Assembly: GCF_000807855.2 (NCBI RefSeq)
Contig: NZ_JRYR02000001.1
Location: 442,619-506,618, forward strand
DNA: 64,000 nt
Direction: 5' to 3'
Origin: Flammeovirga pacifica
Lineage (GTDB): Bacteria; Bacteroidota; Bacteroidia; Cytophagales; Flammeovirgaceae
The notes beneath the pieces are model-generated. The model searched no databases, was not told where the DNA came from, and saw nothing but the letters and a program-made list of their open reading frames with translations. Shown here piece by piece: positions 8,551 to 18,072 of the stretch (position 1 is the first letter of the stretch; the number at the start of each line of letters is the position of its first letter). A program made the translations under genes and the position numbers.

Positions 8551-10926
8551 TTAGTTCATCCCTCCAGAACTATGTAATTTCCTTGCTTTTCTACCTTGGA
8601 ACTGTCCACCAAAAGCATAAGAGAATGACACTCTATAAACGGGGCGTTCTTGTAAGTAATAAGTCTGTTCTTGAAAGTCACGACCATAAACATCTTTCGT
8701 AAATCCGCTATTGATGATATCATCAATTTTGAAAGAAATATTACCTTTCTTTTTAAGAATAGCTTTTTTTACAGCCAAATTCAAAGCGTATGTAGGCTGA
8801 GTAATATTTTGTGCATCATATTGTTGACCTGCATATCTACCCATGATCTGTATTGTAAAGCTTTTGGGCAACATAAATCTTGTATTCAATTTTGCTGTCC
8901 AGTTGATAGGATTCGCATCAGTTGGAACGGTAAATTCTTCGTTTTCGTCTTGAATTTCTAAGTAAAAGAAATTTAGATTTGCATCAATATTCCACCATTT
9001 TGCAATCTGATAATTGGCAGAAATAGAAGCTCCACCAGTGATTGAAGAACCTAAGTTGGCATAAGTATATACTGTTACATCATCTACAGAATCGTATCTA
9101 GAAACATTTCTAATAATGTCCGTACTGTGTCTAACATATAAACTAGTATTTAAACCTAGCTTTCCTTTATTTAAGCCATGGTCAAAACTGATAGAGTTAG
9201 TGTAAGAAGGTTGTAGATCTGGATTACCCACAGTTACCGTAGATGAGTTTGAACGTTGTTCTATAGGTAACATATTGAAAATACTTGGGCGATTAATTCT
9301 TCTAGAATAGCTTAGCCCTATTGTATTAAAATCACCCATTTTCTTTTGAATATGTAGAGTAGGGAACAAGCTTGCGTAATTGATACTGTACGTTGTGTCT
9401 TGACCACTTTCCGTTTTCACTTGACCTTCAATAGTTGCAATCTCACCTCTTAAACCTGCTTTGATAGAGTATGTTCCTAATGCAATGCTATAAGACCCAT
9501 AAGCAGAATTAATGTATTGATCATAATCATAACTATAGTTATTAACAACACCTCCTAAGCTATTACTAATTTTTGCCGAAGCATCTAATAACTCTCCTTT
9601 ATAACCAGTTTCTAAAGATGATTTATCATTGATTTTGTGTGAGTAATCCACTTTTAAAGAAGCATAGTTCCAATTGGCATCGGTGTTAACAGAAGAGTTT
9701 CTTTGTGTATCATTCTCTAGAGTAGAAGAGGTAGAGAAAGTAGAAGATCCACCATTGTAAAATGCATCACTTTCTAATGTTCCTTTTTTAAATTCTTTTC
9801 TATGATTTAAACTAAAAGAAGAACCACTTGCTCTATTATTTTGATCTCCAAATTCTTTCTGCGAGCTAATCACTTGATCGCCTTGTAGATTAGAATTAAC
9901 GAAATAGTTTTTTTCGCCACCTTTCCAATCCCAAAGTTCAGCATAGAACGTAATAGTATTGGTAGAATCTAAGAAATAATCAGCACCTAGTTTGGTGTTA
10001 TAATATCTACCATTTCTGATGTTATCGCCTTGTTGATCAAAAGAAGGAATACTTTGATCGGTATAAATTCGCTTTAAATCTTTTTTATTTTCAAATCTAT
10101 TTTCCCCATAAGAACCTTGACCAAAGAAGTTGAATTTTTTGATACGGTAATTTAAACCTAAATAACCATTGTATTTTTCTCCTGTACCTGCACCAATATT
10201 TGCACTACCATTAAGACCTTTCATTTTGTCTTTTTTGGTGATAACATTGATAATGCCTGATAATCCATCAGGGTCATATTTGGCAGATGGGTTCGTGATT
10301 ACCTCAATTTTTTCGATAGAACCTGCAGGTAAAGTTTGGAATATCTGGGCAGGATCAATTTGTGATGGTTTTCCATCAATAAGTACTCTTACGTTACTTT
10401 CTCCTCTTAGGCTGATCGCTCCATCAGAACCTACACTAATTTCTGGGATAGTTTGCAATACTTCAGATACTGAGTTTCCTTCAGCAATCATAGCATCACT
10501 TACATTCACTACTTTTTTATCAATAGATCGTTCGATACTAGTTTTTTCTGCACGAACTTCAACCTCTTCTAGTTGTTCAACGTTTTCACCTATTTTGATT
10601 TGTCCTAAATCAAAATTGATAGCATTGACATTAATTTCCTTTTTTAAAGTGGTATAACCAATAAATTGTACGACAAGTGTATACTTGCCAAAAGAAACAT
10701 TCTTGATTTTAAAATTACCTTGATCATCCGTTAGACCACCACCTAAAGAGATATTTTCCTTATTGGTGATAGATACTGTTGCATAACCTACGGGAGAGTT
10801 ATCTGCTTGATCAATAATTTGACCTTTAATTGTTCCTTTTTTGTCTTCAGGATTATTGTTTGAAAAGGCAAATGAAGGAAGGATAAGAAGTAGAATTAAA
10901 TTGACACTAATGAATAGAGTTCTCAT
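8551..10926 (-). CDS. TonB-dependent receptor with carboxypeptidase-regulatory-like domain
   Basis: A 791-residue outer-membrane protein. Start set at the ATG 10924-10926, where the signal peptide MRTLFISVNLILLLILPSFAF begins; an upstream in-frame ATG would add 11 residues. After the leader come a CarboxypepD_reg-like sandwich (about 30-110), a plug (EVEVRAEKTSIERS... VSEVLQTIPEISVG, RVLIDGKPSQI, PSAKYDPDGLSGIINVITKK) and a beta-barrel of the outer-membrane-beta-barrel-3 type. This subfamily is common in Bacteroidota and is thought to handle peptides or siderophore-like ligands; the ligand here is unknown. No SusD partner is adjacent. Confidence 0.92.
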   Translation of the reverse strand: MRTLFISVNLILLLILPSFAFSNNNPEDKKGTIKGQIIDQADNSPVGYATVSITNKENISLGGGLTDDQGNFKIKNVSFGKYTLVVQFIGYTTLKKEINVNAINFDLGQIKIGENVEQLEEVEVRAEKTSIERSIDKKVVNVSDAMIAEGNSVSEVLQTIPEISVGSDGAISLRGESNVRVLIDGKPSQIDPAQIFQTLPAGSIEKIEVITNPSAKYDPDGLSGIINVITKKDKMKGLNGSANIGAGTGEKYNGYLGLNYRIKKFNFFGQGSYGENRFENKKDLKRIYTDQSIPSFDQQGDNIRNGRYYNTKLGADYFLDSTNTITFYAELWDWKGGEKNYFVNSNLQGDQVISSQKEFGDQNNRASGSSFSLNHRKEFKKGTLESDAFYNGGSSTFSTSSTLENDTQRNSSVNTDANWNYASLKVDYSHKINDKSSLETGYKGELLDASAKISNSLGGVVNNYSYDYDQYINSAYGSYSIALGTYSIKAGLRGEIATIEGQVKTESGQDTTYSINYASLFPTLHIQKKMGDFNTIGLSYSRRINRPSIFNMLPIEQRSNSSTVTVGNPDLQPSYTNSISFDHGLNKGKLGLNTSLYVRHSTDIIRNVSRYDSVDDVTVYTYANLGSSITGGASISANYQIAKWWNIDANLNFFYLEIQDENEEFTVPTDANPINWTAKLNTRFMLPKSFTIQIMGRYAGQQYDAQNITQPTYALNLAVKKAILKKKGNISFKIDDIINSGFTKDVYGRDFQEQTYYLQERPVYRVSFSYAFGGQFQGRKARKLHSSGGMN

Positions 10927-11029
10927 ATAAAATAATGATGATTGAAAGTTATAATGCAAATTTAGAATTTTTAACTGACAATAATCATCACATTAACACA
11001 TTATTATGAGATGTTTACATTGTCTATAA

Positions 11030-11063
11030 AAAAAGCAGGTAAAAGTGATTTTACCTGCTTTTT
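11030..11063 (-). terminator. Terminator of the prolyl oligopeptidase gene
   Basis: Stem AGCAGGTAAAA / TTTTACCTGCT with a GTGA loop; on the minus strand it ends in a T run, 26 nt past the stop codon of the S9A gene. Confidence 0.88.
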
Positions 11064-11088
11064 ATCCTTTTTATGTAAATCAGAATAA

Positions 11089-13239
11089 TTACATATTTTT
11101 AGAATCAACTTTATGATTAAGTCCTGGAGTGACATTCATATTATACCAAGCGAAACCAAAAATATCTGCATACTCCTCTATAATCATACTTGTTGGTTTT
11201 CCAGCACCGTGTCCAGCATTAGTGGCAATTCTAATTAAAACAGGGTGTTTACCTGCATCTTTAGCCTGAAGTTCTGCTGCAAACTTAAATGAGTGAGCTG
11301 GAACAACACGGTCATCATGATCTGCTGTAGTAATTAATGTAGATGGATAAGCGACACCTTGTTTTACATTATGATAAGGTGAATATCCTTTTAAATACTC
11401 AAACATTTCTTTAGAGTCTTCTGCGGTACCGTAATCATATGCCCAACCTGCACCTGCAGTAAACTTGTTGTATCTAAGCATATCTAATACACCAACTGCC
11501 GGGAAAGCTACTGCAGCTAAATCAGGACGTTGAGTCATAGTAGCACCTACTAATAATCCGCCATTAGAACCACCACGAATGGCAAGTTTTTCAGTAGAAG
11601 TATAACCTTCTTTTTTAAGATATTCTGCTGCAGCGATAAAGTCATCGAATACATTTTGTTTCTTCATTTTTGTACCTGCAAGGTGCCATTTTTCACCGTA
11701 TTCTCCTCCACCTCTTAAATTAGGGACTGCATATACACCACCATTTTCTAACCAAACTACATTGGCCACAGAAAAGCTAGGTTGTAGACTTACACTAAAC
11801 CCACCGTAACCGTACAATATAGTTGGGTTTTGTCCATCTTTTTTCAGTCCTTTTTTGTAAGTGATGATCATTGGCACTTTTGTACCATCCTTTGAAGCAT
11901 AAAAAACCTGCTCAGAAGTATAATCGTTCGGATTGAATTTTACATTTGGACGAATATATTCTTTTGATTCTCCTGTTTTGATATTGTATTCAAAAGTAGT
12001 TGAAGGCATTGTGTAAGAAGTGAATGTATAGAACAATGTTTTATCCTCATCTTCACCATAGAATCCGGATGCAGTACCCACACCTGGCAATACCACTTCT
12101 TTTTCCTTTTTACCTTTTAAATCGTATTGGTAAACCTTAGAAATAGCATCTTTCATGTACTTAGCAAAAATCTTTTTACCTGAAGTACTAACAGATAATA
12201 CATTTTCTGTTTCAGGAATTAAATCATTCCAATGTGCTCTTTCAGGAGCGTTTACTTTTGCAACTACAACTTTACCATTTGGAGCATTGTAATTGGTTTC
12301 AATCCAAAACTGCTTTTTATCAGAATAAATGATGCTATGGTTGTTATCAAAATTATCGACTAAAGTAATGATAGGAGCATTCTTCTTCGATAGATCTTGA
12401 ATATATAATTCATTACCAGTAGTGTTTACCGCTGCTGTAATGACTAAATATTGTTGATCATCAGTAACATAAGCCCCTACATATCTTCTTGGAGTTTCGA
12501 TGCCACCAAAAACAAGTTTATCCTCTTTTTGAGGAGTACCCATTTTATGGTACATTAATTTATGGTGCTGTGTCATACCAGACAGTTGAGAACCGTCTTT
12601 TGGTTGATCGTATTTGCTGTAATAGAAACCTTCGTTCTTTTTCCAAGCGATGTTAGAAAATTTGGCATTTTTTACCGGTGCTTCTACAATTTCTTTTGTT
12701 TTGGTATCGATTACATAAATGTCTCTCCAATCAGAACCGCCAGTAGAGGTAGCATAAGCAGCCAATTTACCATCAGGTGTAAACTTGATAGTAGAAAGAG
12801 ACGTTGTACCATCTTCTGAAAAAGAATTTGGATCTAAAAAGATCTCTTCAACTTCTGAATTTGGCTTTTTACGGTACAAAACATATTGATTTTGAAGACC
12901 ATCATTTTTATAAAAATACAACCATTCTCCATGTTTTCTAGGAGCAGTTATTTTTTCATAGTTCCAAAGTTCAGTTAACCTATCTTGTATTCCTTTTTTA
13001 AATGGAATCTTAGATAAAAACTCTTGTGTTACTTCATTTTCTGCAGCTACCCATTCAGCCGTTTCAGAAGATTTGTCATCTTCCAACCATCGGTAAGGGT
13101 CTGCTACTTTAGTGCCGAAGTATTCCTCTTCGACAACGTCTTTTTTTGTATCAGGATACTTGTGTTCCATATGTTTGTTGCAAGCAGTAAAAGTGGCTAA
13201 ACTTGAAAAGAGGAAAGCCGATAGGATATTTTTGTTCAT
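11089..13239 (-). CDS. Prolyl oligopeptidase family (S9A) lipoprotein
   Basis: A 716-residue serine peptidase. Start set at 13237-13239 because MNKNILSAFLFSSLATFTAC is a lipoprotein signal with the acylated Cys at 20; the longer frame would bury it. The beta-propeller domain occupies roughly residues 85-430 and the alpha/beta-hydrolase domain lies on both sides. The catalytic triad is visible: Ser in GGSNGG (about 558), Asp in DHDDRVVP (about 641), His in NAGHGAGK (about 677). It should cleave short proline-containing peptides in the periplasm or at the cell surface. Confidence 0.95.
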   Translation of the reverse strand: MNKNILSAFLFSSLATFTACNKHMEHKYPDTKKDVVEEEYFGTKVADPYRWLEDDKSSETAEWVAAENEVTQEFLSKIPFKKGIQDRLTELWNYEKITAPRKHGEWLYFYKNDGLQNQYVLYRKKPNSEVEEIFLDPNSFSEDGTTSLSTIKFTPDGKLAAYATSTGGSDWRDIYVIDTKTKEIVEAPVKNAKFSNIAWKKNEGFYYSKYDQPKDGSQLSGMTQHHKLMYHKMGTPQKEDKLVFGGIETPRRYVGAYVTDDQQYLVITAAVNTTGNELYIQDLSKKNAPIITLVDNFDNNHSIIYSDKKQFWIETNYNAPNGKVVVAKVNAPERAHWNDLIPETENVLSVSTSGKKIFAKYMKDAISKVYQYDLKGKKEKEVVLPGVGTASGFYGEDEDKTLFYTFTSYTMPSTTFEYNIKTGESKEYIRPNVKFNPNDYTSEQVFYASKDGTKVPMIITYKKGLKKDGQNPTILYGYGGFSVSLQPSFSVANVVWLENGGVYAVPNLRGGGEYGEKWHLAGTKMKKQNVFDDFIAAAEYLKKEGYTSTEKLAIRGGSNGGLLVGATMTQRPDLAAVAFPAVGVLDMLRYNKFTAGAGWAYDYGTAEDSKEMFEYLKGYSPYHNVKQGVAYPSTLITTADHDDRVVPAHSFKFAAELQAKDAGKHPVLIRIATNAGHGAGKPTSMIIEEYADIFGFAWYNMNVTPGLNHKVDSKNM

Positions 13240-13434
13240 TTTTAAAAAGTATGTGGTTAATTTTGGCATAATTTATAATTGATTTAACAGGTATTCAAAA
13301 ATCAACTCTTAAAAAAACTATAATTTCGCCTTTCATTAGTATAATATCATTCAGCCGTTTGAAGTTGGCTTGGTATTAAATATTAATGGAATGACTTTTT
13401 TAAGCGATTTATTAAAACTAACCAACTAATTCTA

Positions 13435-13857
13435 ATGAAAAATTTATTGATTTGTGCAGTTTCATCTTTAATAGTATTATTTTCTTCAAACATTTTATAT
13501 GCTCAAGATAAAGGAGGGAATATAGAGTTCTCAGGAAGTATAGGTCCTGCCTTTGGGTCGGATAAAACAAAATTTTATGGTAATGTTGAAATGAATTATT
13601 TCATGGCCTCTAATATGACATTAATGGGTGGCTATGAATATATAAACCAGGGGAATTTAATTTTAGGTTCTAGAGTATACATTGTACCTGAATTTCATTT
13701 TTCAATGAAAGGCGTACTTGTAAACACCACAGATTTTGCCTTAGGGGGAGGGTATTCTAGGTATATAGACCAGAACCTATCTTTACAGATTAATGGTGAT
13801 TACTATTTTGGTAGAAATATTTTTGCTTTAAGTTTTGGATTGGGAATTAGACTGTAA
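13435..13857 (+). CDS. Small secreted protein, probable outer-membrane beta-barrel
   Basis: A 140-residue protein with a signal peptide ending ILYAQ (residue about 24). The mature part is a series of short alternating polar/aromatic strands separated by turns (FSGSIGPAFG, KFYGNVEMNYFM, LSLQINGDYYFG) and ends ALSFGLGIRL, which suits a small outer-membrane barrel. I do not recognise a named family. It sits alone, divergent from the S9A gene. Its 5' leader contains AAAACTAAC (13414-13422), complementary to part of the conserved core of the small-RNA array at 48553-50274, possibly by chance. Confidence 0.75.
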   Translation: MKNLLICAVSSLIVLFSSNILYAQDKGGNIEFSGSIGPAFGSDKTKFYGNVEMNYFMASNMTLMGGYEYINQGNLILGSRVYIVPEFHFSMKGVLVNTTDFALGGGYSRYIDQNLSLQINGDYYFGRNIFALSFGLGIRL

Positions 13858-14090
13858 GTACTTATTTATCCGTGGTTTATAGTATTTTTTTGGTAAAGTG
13901 ATGTTAGAACTTACATTAAAGAATTAATTTGTTAAGGTATGGTAACTCTGTGTACTAAGTATGTTATCTTTATGTTGTACTACTAAATAACGAAATATAA
14001 TAAGTTTTCTTTAAACAGATAGCCTAATAATTATTTCTTTCCTTATAACATCACATATGATGTGTAATTACACCTATTAAATTAATTCAC

Positions 14091-15410
14091 ATGTTAAAAA
14101 AAATACTAATGCTTCTTTTGGTATCCTTTTCTATGCATACCAATATCTATTCTGCTACAATAAATTGGACTGCTTCAGGCGATGGAAACTGGTCAGATGG
14201 TGCTAATTGGTCTTCCGGTTCTGTACCTGATGAAAATGATGATATAACCATTGATTGTGGTTGTACAGTTACTGCCACAAGTGATATCAATATTGGAGGG
14301 TCATTAACGGTAACATCAGGGAGTACTTTAGATTTGGATAACCTTTATGATCTTACTCCAAGTCAGAATGATGCTACGATTACAAATTATGGTACTATTC
14401 ATAATGTTGTTGATCTTAAATCAAATCATGATGATATCGTAGTACATAATTATGGTTTCTTATCAGTCCAAAAGTTAGAAGACAAGCACGATGATCATAG
14501 TGCAATTTATAATAATTATACTGGGGGTGAGATAGAAGTGACTGTGAAAATTCATTTCCATGGAACATTTAATAATTTAGGTTTATTAAATGCGGATACC
14601 TCTGATAAGTTTGACTTACATGGAGCCACTTTCACAGGTGGAGGTGAAATTATTGCAAATAATATCAAGATTCATAAAGAAGGTACAAGCTATGCTAGAG
14701 TCGAGGATATGAAGTTTACTACAAGTAATGGGTGTAATGACGGTGAAACTGTAACATTTAATTTACTTGAGTATGATGACGTAAAAAGTGCAGATAATGG
14801 TACTGATGGTTTTAGCTTTGATCAAGATAACGTATTTATATGTGGGACGAATGCAGTTGGAGTAGATTTACCTGTTGAACTAGTATTTTTTAAAGGAAAA
14901 ATATCCGATTCAAAAAATATACTTTATTGGGAAACGGCATCAGAGGAGAATAACTCACATTTTTCTATAGAACAGTCAACAGATAAACTTTCTTGGAATA
15001 CAATTGGTGAAGTGAATGGTTCAGGTAATTCAAAATCTACTATTGAATATAGTTTTAATATTGATGAACCTTTACAAGGGGTAATACATTATAGATTAAA
15101 ACAGGTCGATTTCGATGGTGAATTTGTCTATTTTGGTCCTGTTAGTTTATTGAATTCTCGATCTACCAAAACAAATGAGTTAACTGTTTTTCCTAATCCT
15201 GCAACAACTCATTTCAATATATCAAGCCCTTCAATGGAAATTGAGGTCAACCAAGTACAACTATTCAATAGTCATGGAATAAATATTACGAATAAAGTTA
15301 ATTTTGAATCTATCGGAAAAAATCAAATTTCTGTTGTTTATGATGGTCTAGAAAGGGGTTTTTATTTTATTAATGTGAATGGTACAACTACTAAGATTTT
15401 AGTGAACTAG
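14091..15410 (+). CDS. Type IX secretion cargo protein with C-terminal sorting domain
   Basis: A 439-residue secreted protein: signal peptide (MLKKILMLLLVSFSMHTNIYSA), a G8/pectin-lyase-like beginning (NWTASGDGNWSDGANW... ITIDCGCTVTATSDI) that resembles parallel-beta-helix repeat surface proteins, a beta-sandwich around 255-350 (LYWETASEENNSHFSIEQS, YRLKQVDFDG), and a C-terminal type-A sorting domain starting TVFPNPATTHFNIS and ending KILVN. The latter directs export by the type IX system and surface attachment. No catalytic motif seen; probably an adhesin or structural surface protein. Confidence 0.88.
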   Translation: MLKKILMLLLVSFSMHTNIYSATINWTASGDGNWSDGANWSSGSVPDENDDITIDCGCTVTATSDINIGGSLTVTSGSTLDLDNLYDLTPSQNDATITNYGTIHNVVDLKSNHDDIVVHNYGFLSVQKLEDKHDDHSAIYNNYTGGEIEVTVKIHFHGTFNNLGLLNADTSDKFDLHGATFTGGGEIIANNIKIHKEGTSYARVEDMKFTTSNGCNDGETVTFNLLEYDDVKSADNGTDGFSFDQDNVFICGTNAVGVDLPVELVFFKGKISDSKNILYWETASEENNSHFSIEQSTDKLSWNTIGEVNGSGNSKSTIEYSFNIDEPLQGVIHYRLKQVDFDGEFVYFGPVSLLNSRSTKTNELTVFPNPATTHFNISSPSMEIEVNQVQLFNSHGINITNKVNFESIGKNQISVVYDGLERGFYFINVNGTTTKILVN

Positions 15411-15448
15411 TAGAATTATCTAGAAGGTGTATTACTGATTCTATTTAT

Positions 15449-15488
15449 TATCCCTCAGTCATAACTTTAAAAAGTTGACTGAGGGATA
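15449..15488. terminator. Long inverted repeat between convergent genes, probable shared terminator
   Basis: Perfect 12-bp stem ATCCCTCAGTCA / TGACTGAGGGAT with a 16-nt loop. It lacks a clear T run on either side, so termination is less certain than at the other hairpins. Confidence 0.55.
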
Positions 15489-15497
15489 AAATTGTTA

Positions 15498-16997
15498 TTA
15501 AAAGCCTAAGAATACTTTACCGATATTATCAATGACATCGGAGGTAGTGACAGATTCAATGCTCATTTGACTACTTGCATAGTCTCCCGCTTTTCCATGA
15601 ATATATACTCCTAAAATTGCCGCTTCGAAAGGTTTATATTTTTGACCAAGTAAGCCAGTGATGATGCCTAATAAAGCATCTCCACTTCCGCCTTTGGCAA
15701 GGCCTGGGTTTCCTGTAGAATTAAAATGGATTTCACCATTCGGTAGACAAACAGCGGTGTTCGCACCTTTTAATATGATGATCACTTTTTTATCCTGAGC
15801 CATTTTTGAAGCGGCTTCTAATCGATCAAAAGAATTGATGAAGTGAATATCAGCAAGTCTTTCAAACTCACCAACATGAGGTGTAAGAATAGAATTTTCA
15901 GGAATGATATCCCACCATTCTTTATTTTCAGAAAGTAAATTAAGAGCATCAGCATCTAAAACTATTGGTTTATCTGCATCTTCGATTATTGAACGAATCG
16001 CTTTTTTGGTTTGCTCATGCTTACCAATACCAGGTCCAATACCAATTGCTGTGTAGGGTTTTAGTAAAGTTGATGCAACAATATGATTTCTAGAAGGATC
16101 TGCAATACACATCGCTTCTGGACAAGTAGCTTGCAAAATCTCATAACCACAAGAAGGTACTATTACTGAGGTTTTACCTGTACCTGATCTTAAAGCAGAT
16201 CGAGTAGCTAATTGAATTGCACCAATCATACCTTTACTTCCTCCAACTAAAAGAACATGACCAAATTTCCCTTTATGGTCAAATCTTTTTCTAGGTTTAT
16301 ATATTTTATGTGCTGACTGAGAAGTTGTAAAATAAAATTTGGAAGTCGTTTCTTGAGCATAGTTCTTATCGAGACCAATTTTCACGATGTGTAATTCACC
16401 AACATTTTTTTCGTTTTCTGGGAATAACATCGAAAGCTTAGGTACTTCAAGACTAAGTGTTATATCAGCTTCTATAATACTATTAAAATGTGTAGAATAA
16501 TGATCGGTGTAAAGTCCAGAAGCAATATCAATGGAGATGACAGGTTTTTTAGATTGATTAATCGTTGTGATAACATCTAAGGTGATCCCTTTTGGAGGTC
16601 TAGAAATACCAGAACCAAAAATACAATCAATCACTACAGTGTCTTCCTCTAAGTCGGGAATGTCAGCAACTTCTTTGATATGCGAACAATTGATCTTTTT
16701 TGGTAAGTGTTCTAAATTTTCAGTAAAGTCTGCTGATGGAGTATCTCCAAAATGTACCACATATACTTTTACATCAAATTGTTCATTGGATAATAGTCTT
16801 GCCATTACCAAACCGTCTCCACCGTTATTACCAATACCGCAAAATATACTAATGTTCCTGTAATCGCTACAGTTTTCGAGATACCAATCAGTTAATTTTG
16901 TGGCTGCACGCTCCATTAAATCAATACTTTCAATGGGCTCATGTTTAATAGTGTATTTGTCCCAATCTCTTATTTGTTGTGCTGTATATAGTTTCAT
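15498..16997 (-). CDS. nnr: Bifunctional NAD(P)H-hydrate epimerase / ADP-dependent NAD(P)H-hydrate dehydratase
   Basis: A 499-residue fusion that repairs hydrated NADH and NADPH. The N-terminal YjeF-N epimerase domain (about 1-215) shows CGIGNNGGDGLVMAR and DCIFGSGISRPP. The C-terminal ribokinase-like dehydratase (about 230-495) shows LLVGGSKGMIGA, GPGIGK, and the NPGLAKGGSGDALLG loop with the catalytic Asp. The start was set at the ATG 16995-16997 (MKLYTAQQIRDWDKYTI), the normal family beginning; the open frame upstream to 17150 has no family similarity. Cytoplasmic housekeeping enzyme. Confidence 0.95.
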   Translation of the reverse strand: MKLYTAQQIRDWDKYTIKHEPIESIDLMERAATKLTDWYLENCSDYRNISIFCGIGNNGGDGLVMARLLSNEQFDVKVYVVHFGDTPSADFTENLEHLPKKINCSHIKEVADIPDLEEDTVVIDCIFGSGISRPPKGITLDVITTINQSKKPVISIDIASGLYTDHYSTHFNSIIEADITLSLEVPKLSMLFPENEKNVGELHIVKIGLDKNYAQETTSKFYFTTSQSAHKIYKPRKRFDHKGKFGHVLLVGGSKGMIGAIQLATRSALRSGTGKTSVIVPSCGYEILQATCPEAMCIADPSRNHIVASTLLKPYTAIGIGPGIGKHEQTKKAIRSIIEDADKPIVLDADALNLLSENKEWWDIIPENSILTPHVGEFERLADIHFINSFDRLEAASKMAQDKKVIIILKGANTAVCLPNGEIHFNSTGNPGLAKGGSGDALLGIITGLLGQKYKPFEAAILGVYIHGKAGDYASSQMSIESVTTSDVIDNIGKVFLGF

Positions 16998-17299
16998 GTA
17001 TAGTTTTTGACAGTTGTAATCAATGTTCTTCCTAGTATAATTTAAAAAGAAAACTTTTAAAATCGTATCAAACGACATTAAAATTTTGTGTATTTGCTGT
17101 AGTTTATTTTCTATAGGGAATATTTGATGTAATACATTTAAAATCAACATTAATATTGATCATTATTTATGGAAGTTAAACAAATGTGAATAAATTGTAT
17201 ATGACATTAATTAGGTAGTTCTTGGTCTTAAATAAGTATTAAAAACGATTACCTTTACGTTAAATAAAGGATATGAACTATAAAATTTACTAGATAAAG
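16998..17299. other. Divergent intergenic region
   Basis: About 300 bp between the nnr start and the HAD gene. It should hold both promoters. The only structure I see is a 6-bp inverted repeat CCTTTA / TAAAGG at 17252-17270. Confidence 0.5.
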
Positions 17300-17992
17300 A
17301 TGAAAAAGATATTATTTATTGCCCTTCTATTTGTATCACAATTTATTGTAGCTCAAGATAAAGTTGCCGTTTTTGATATGGATGGTACTTTAATTTCTGA
17401 ATCACCCAATTATGCTTTGGCTGAGTTTGCAAAAGAGTACAGTATGAATCAAATTGAAACTATTGAAGATTTAGTAACTGAACTAACAAAATTAAGTGAG
17501 AGCCCTAAGTATAATAAATACTTAAAATCGTTTTTTAAGAAAAATGACATTCGTGTTTACCCTCACATGATGGATGTGGTAGATAGCCTAAAGAAAGAAG
17601 GTTATAAACTTGTGATCTGTACAGGATCTGAGGTTCGTTTTGCCAAAGAGGTAAATAAACGTTATTTTAATAATGCTTTTGATGTTGTTATTGGTTCTGA
17701 ATTTAGAGCTGAAAAACTAAAAGCAAAAAATATCAATATTAACGATAAAGAAGGAAAAGTTGATAATTTAAAATCACAAGGGATTATGCCAACAATAGTT
17801 TATGGTAATTCTCATGGCGATTTTGCAATGATGAAATACGCTGGTAACGGTGTACTTGTTATCCATGATGATAAGGAGAACAAGGAATTCGATAAACCAG
17901 AAGAATATATTAAAGAATGTAAGCAACTAGGTTTTAAAACACTTTTAATAAGTGATTGGAATTTAGAAAATGAAGAAGCTTGGAAAAAGTAA
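17300..17992 (+). CDS. Exported HAD-superfamily phosphatase
   Basis: A 230-residue protein with a signal peptide (MKKILFIALLFVSQFIVAQ) followed directly by the HAD nucleophile motif FDMDGT (Asp26, Asp28). Motif II is in VICTGSE, motif III probably a Lys in the RAEKLKAKN stretch and motif IV is in GNSHGDFAMM. The subtype resembles the phosphoserine-phosphatase-like HAD-IB branch. Export to the periplasm is less common for this branch and suggests a nutrient-scavenging phosphatase. Substrate unknown. Confidence 0.85.
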   Translation: MKKILFIALLFVSQFIVAQDKVAVFDMDGTLISESPNYALAEFAKEYSMNQIETIEDLVTELTKLSESPKYNKYLKSFFKKNDIRVYPHMMDVVDSLKKEGYKLVICTGSEVRFAKEVNKRYFNNAFDVVIGSEFRAEKLKAKNININDKEGKVDNLKSQGIMPTIVYGNSHGDFAMMKYAGNGVLVIHDDKENKEFDKPEEYIKECKQLGFKTLLISDWNLENEEAWKK

Positions 17993-18012
17993 TCCATTTA
18001 TGTTTCATAAAT

Positions 18013-18056
18013 AAAAACACCTCCATCAATATTTAAATTGATGGAGGTGTTTTTTT
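18013..18056. terminator. Bidirectional terminator
   Basis: Perfect 14-bp stem ACACCTCCATCAAT / ATTGATGGAGGTGT with T runs outside on both strands, between convergent genes. Confidence 0.92.
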
Positions 18057-18072
18057 ATCTATAATAATGGAA

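Noticed and set aside
10169-10657. 162-codon open frame opposite the TonB receptor
   Set aside because: Serine-rich composition is the mirror of the plug-domain codons on the other strand, which has a clear protein family.
16998-17150. N-terminal extension of the NAD(P)H-hydrate repair enzyme
   Set aside because: The 51 extra residues have no similarity to the family and the normal start MKLYTAQQIRDWD follows.
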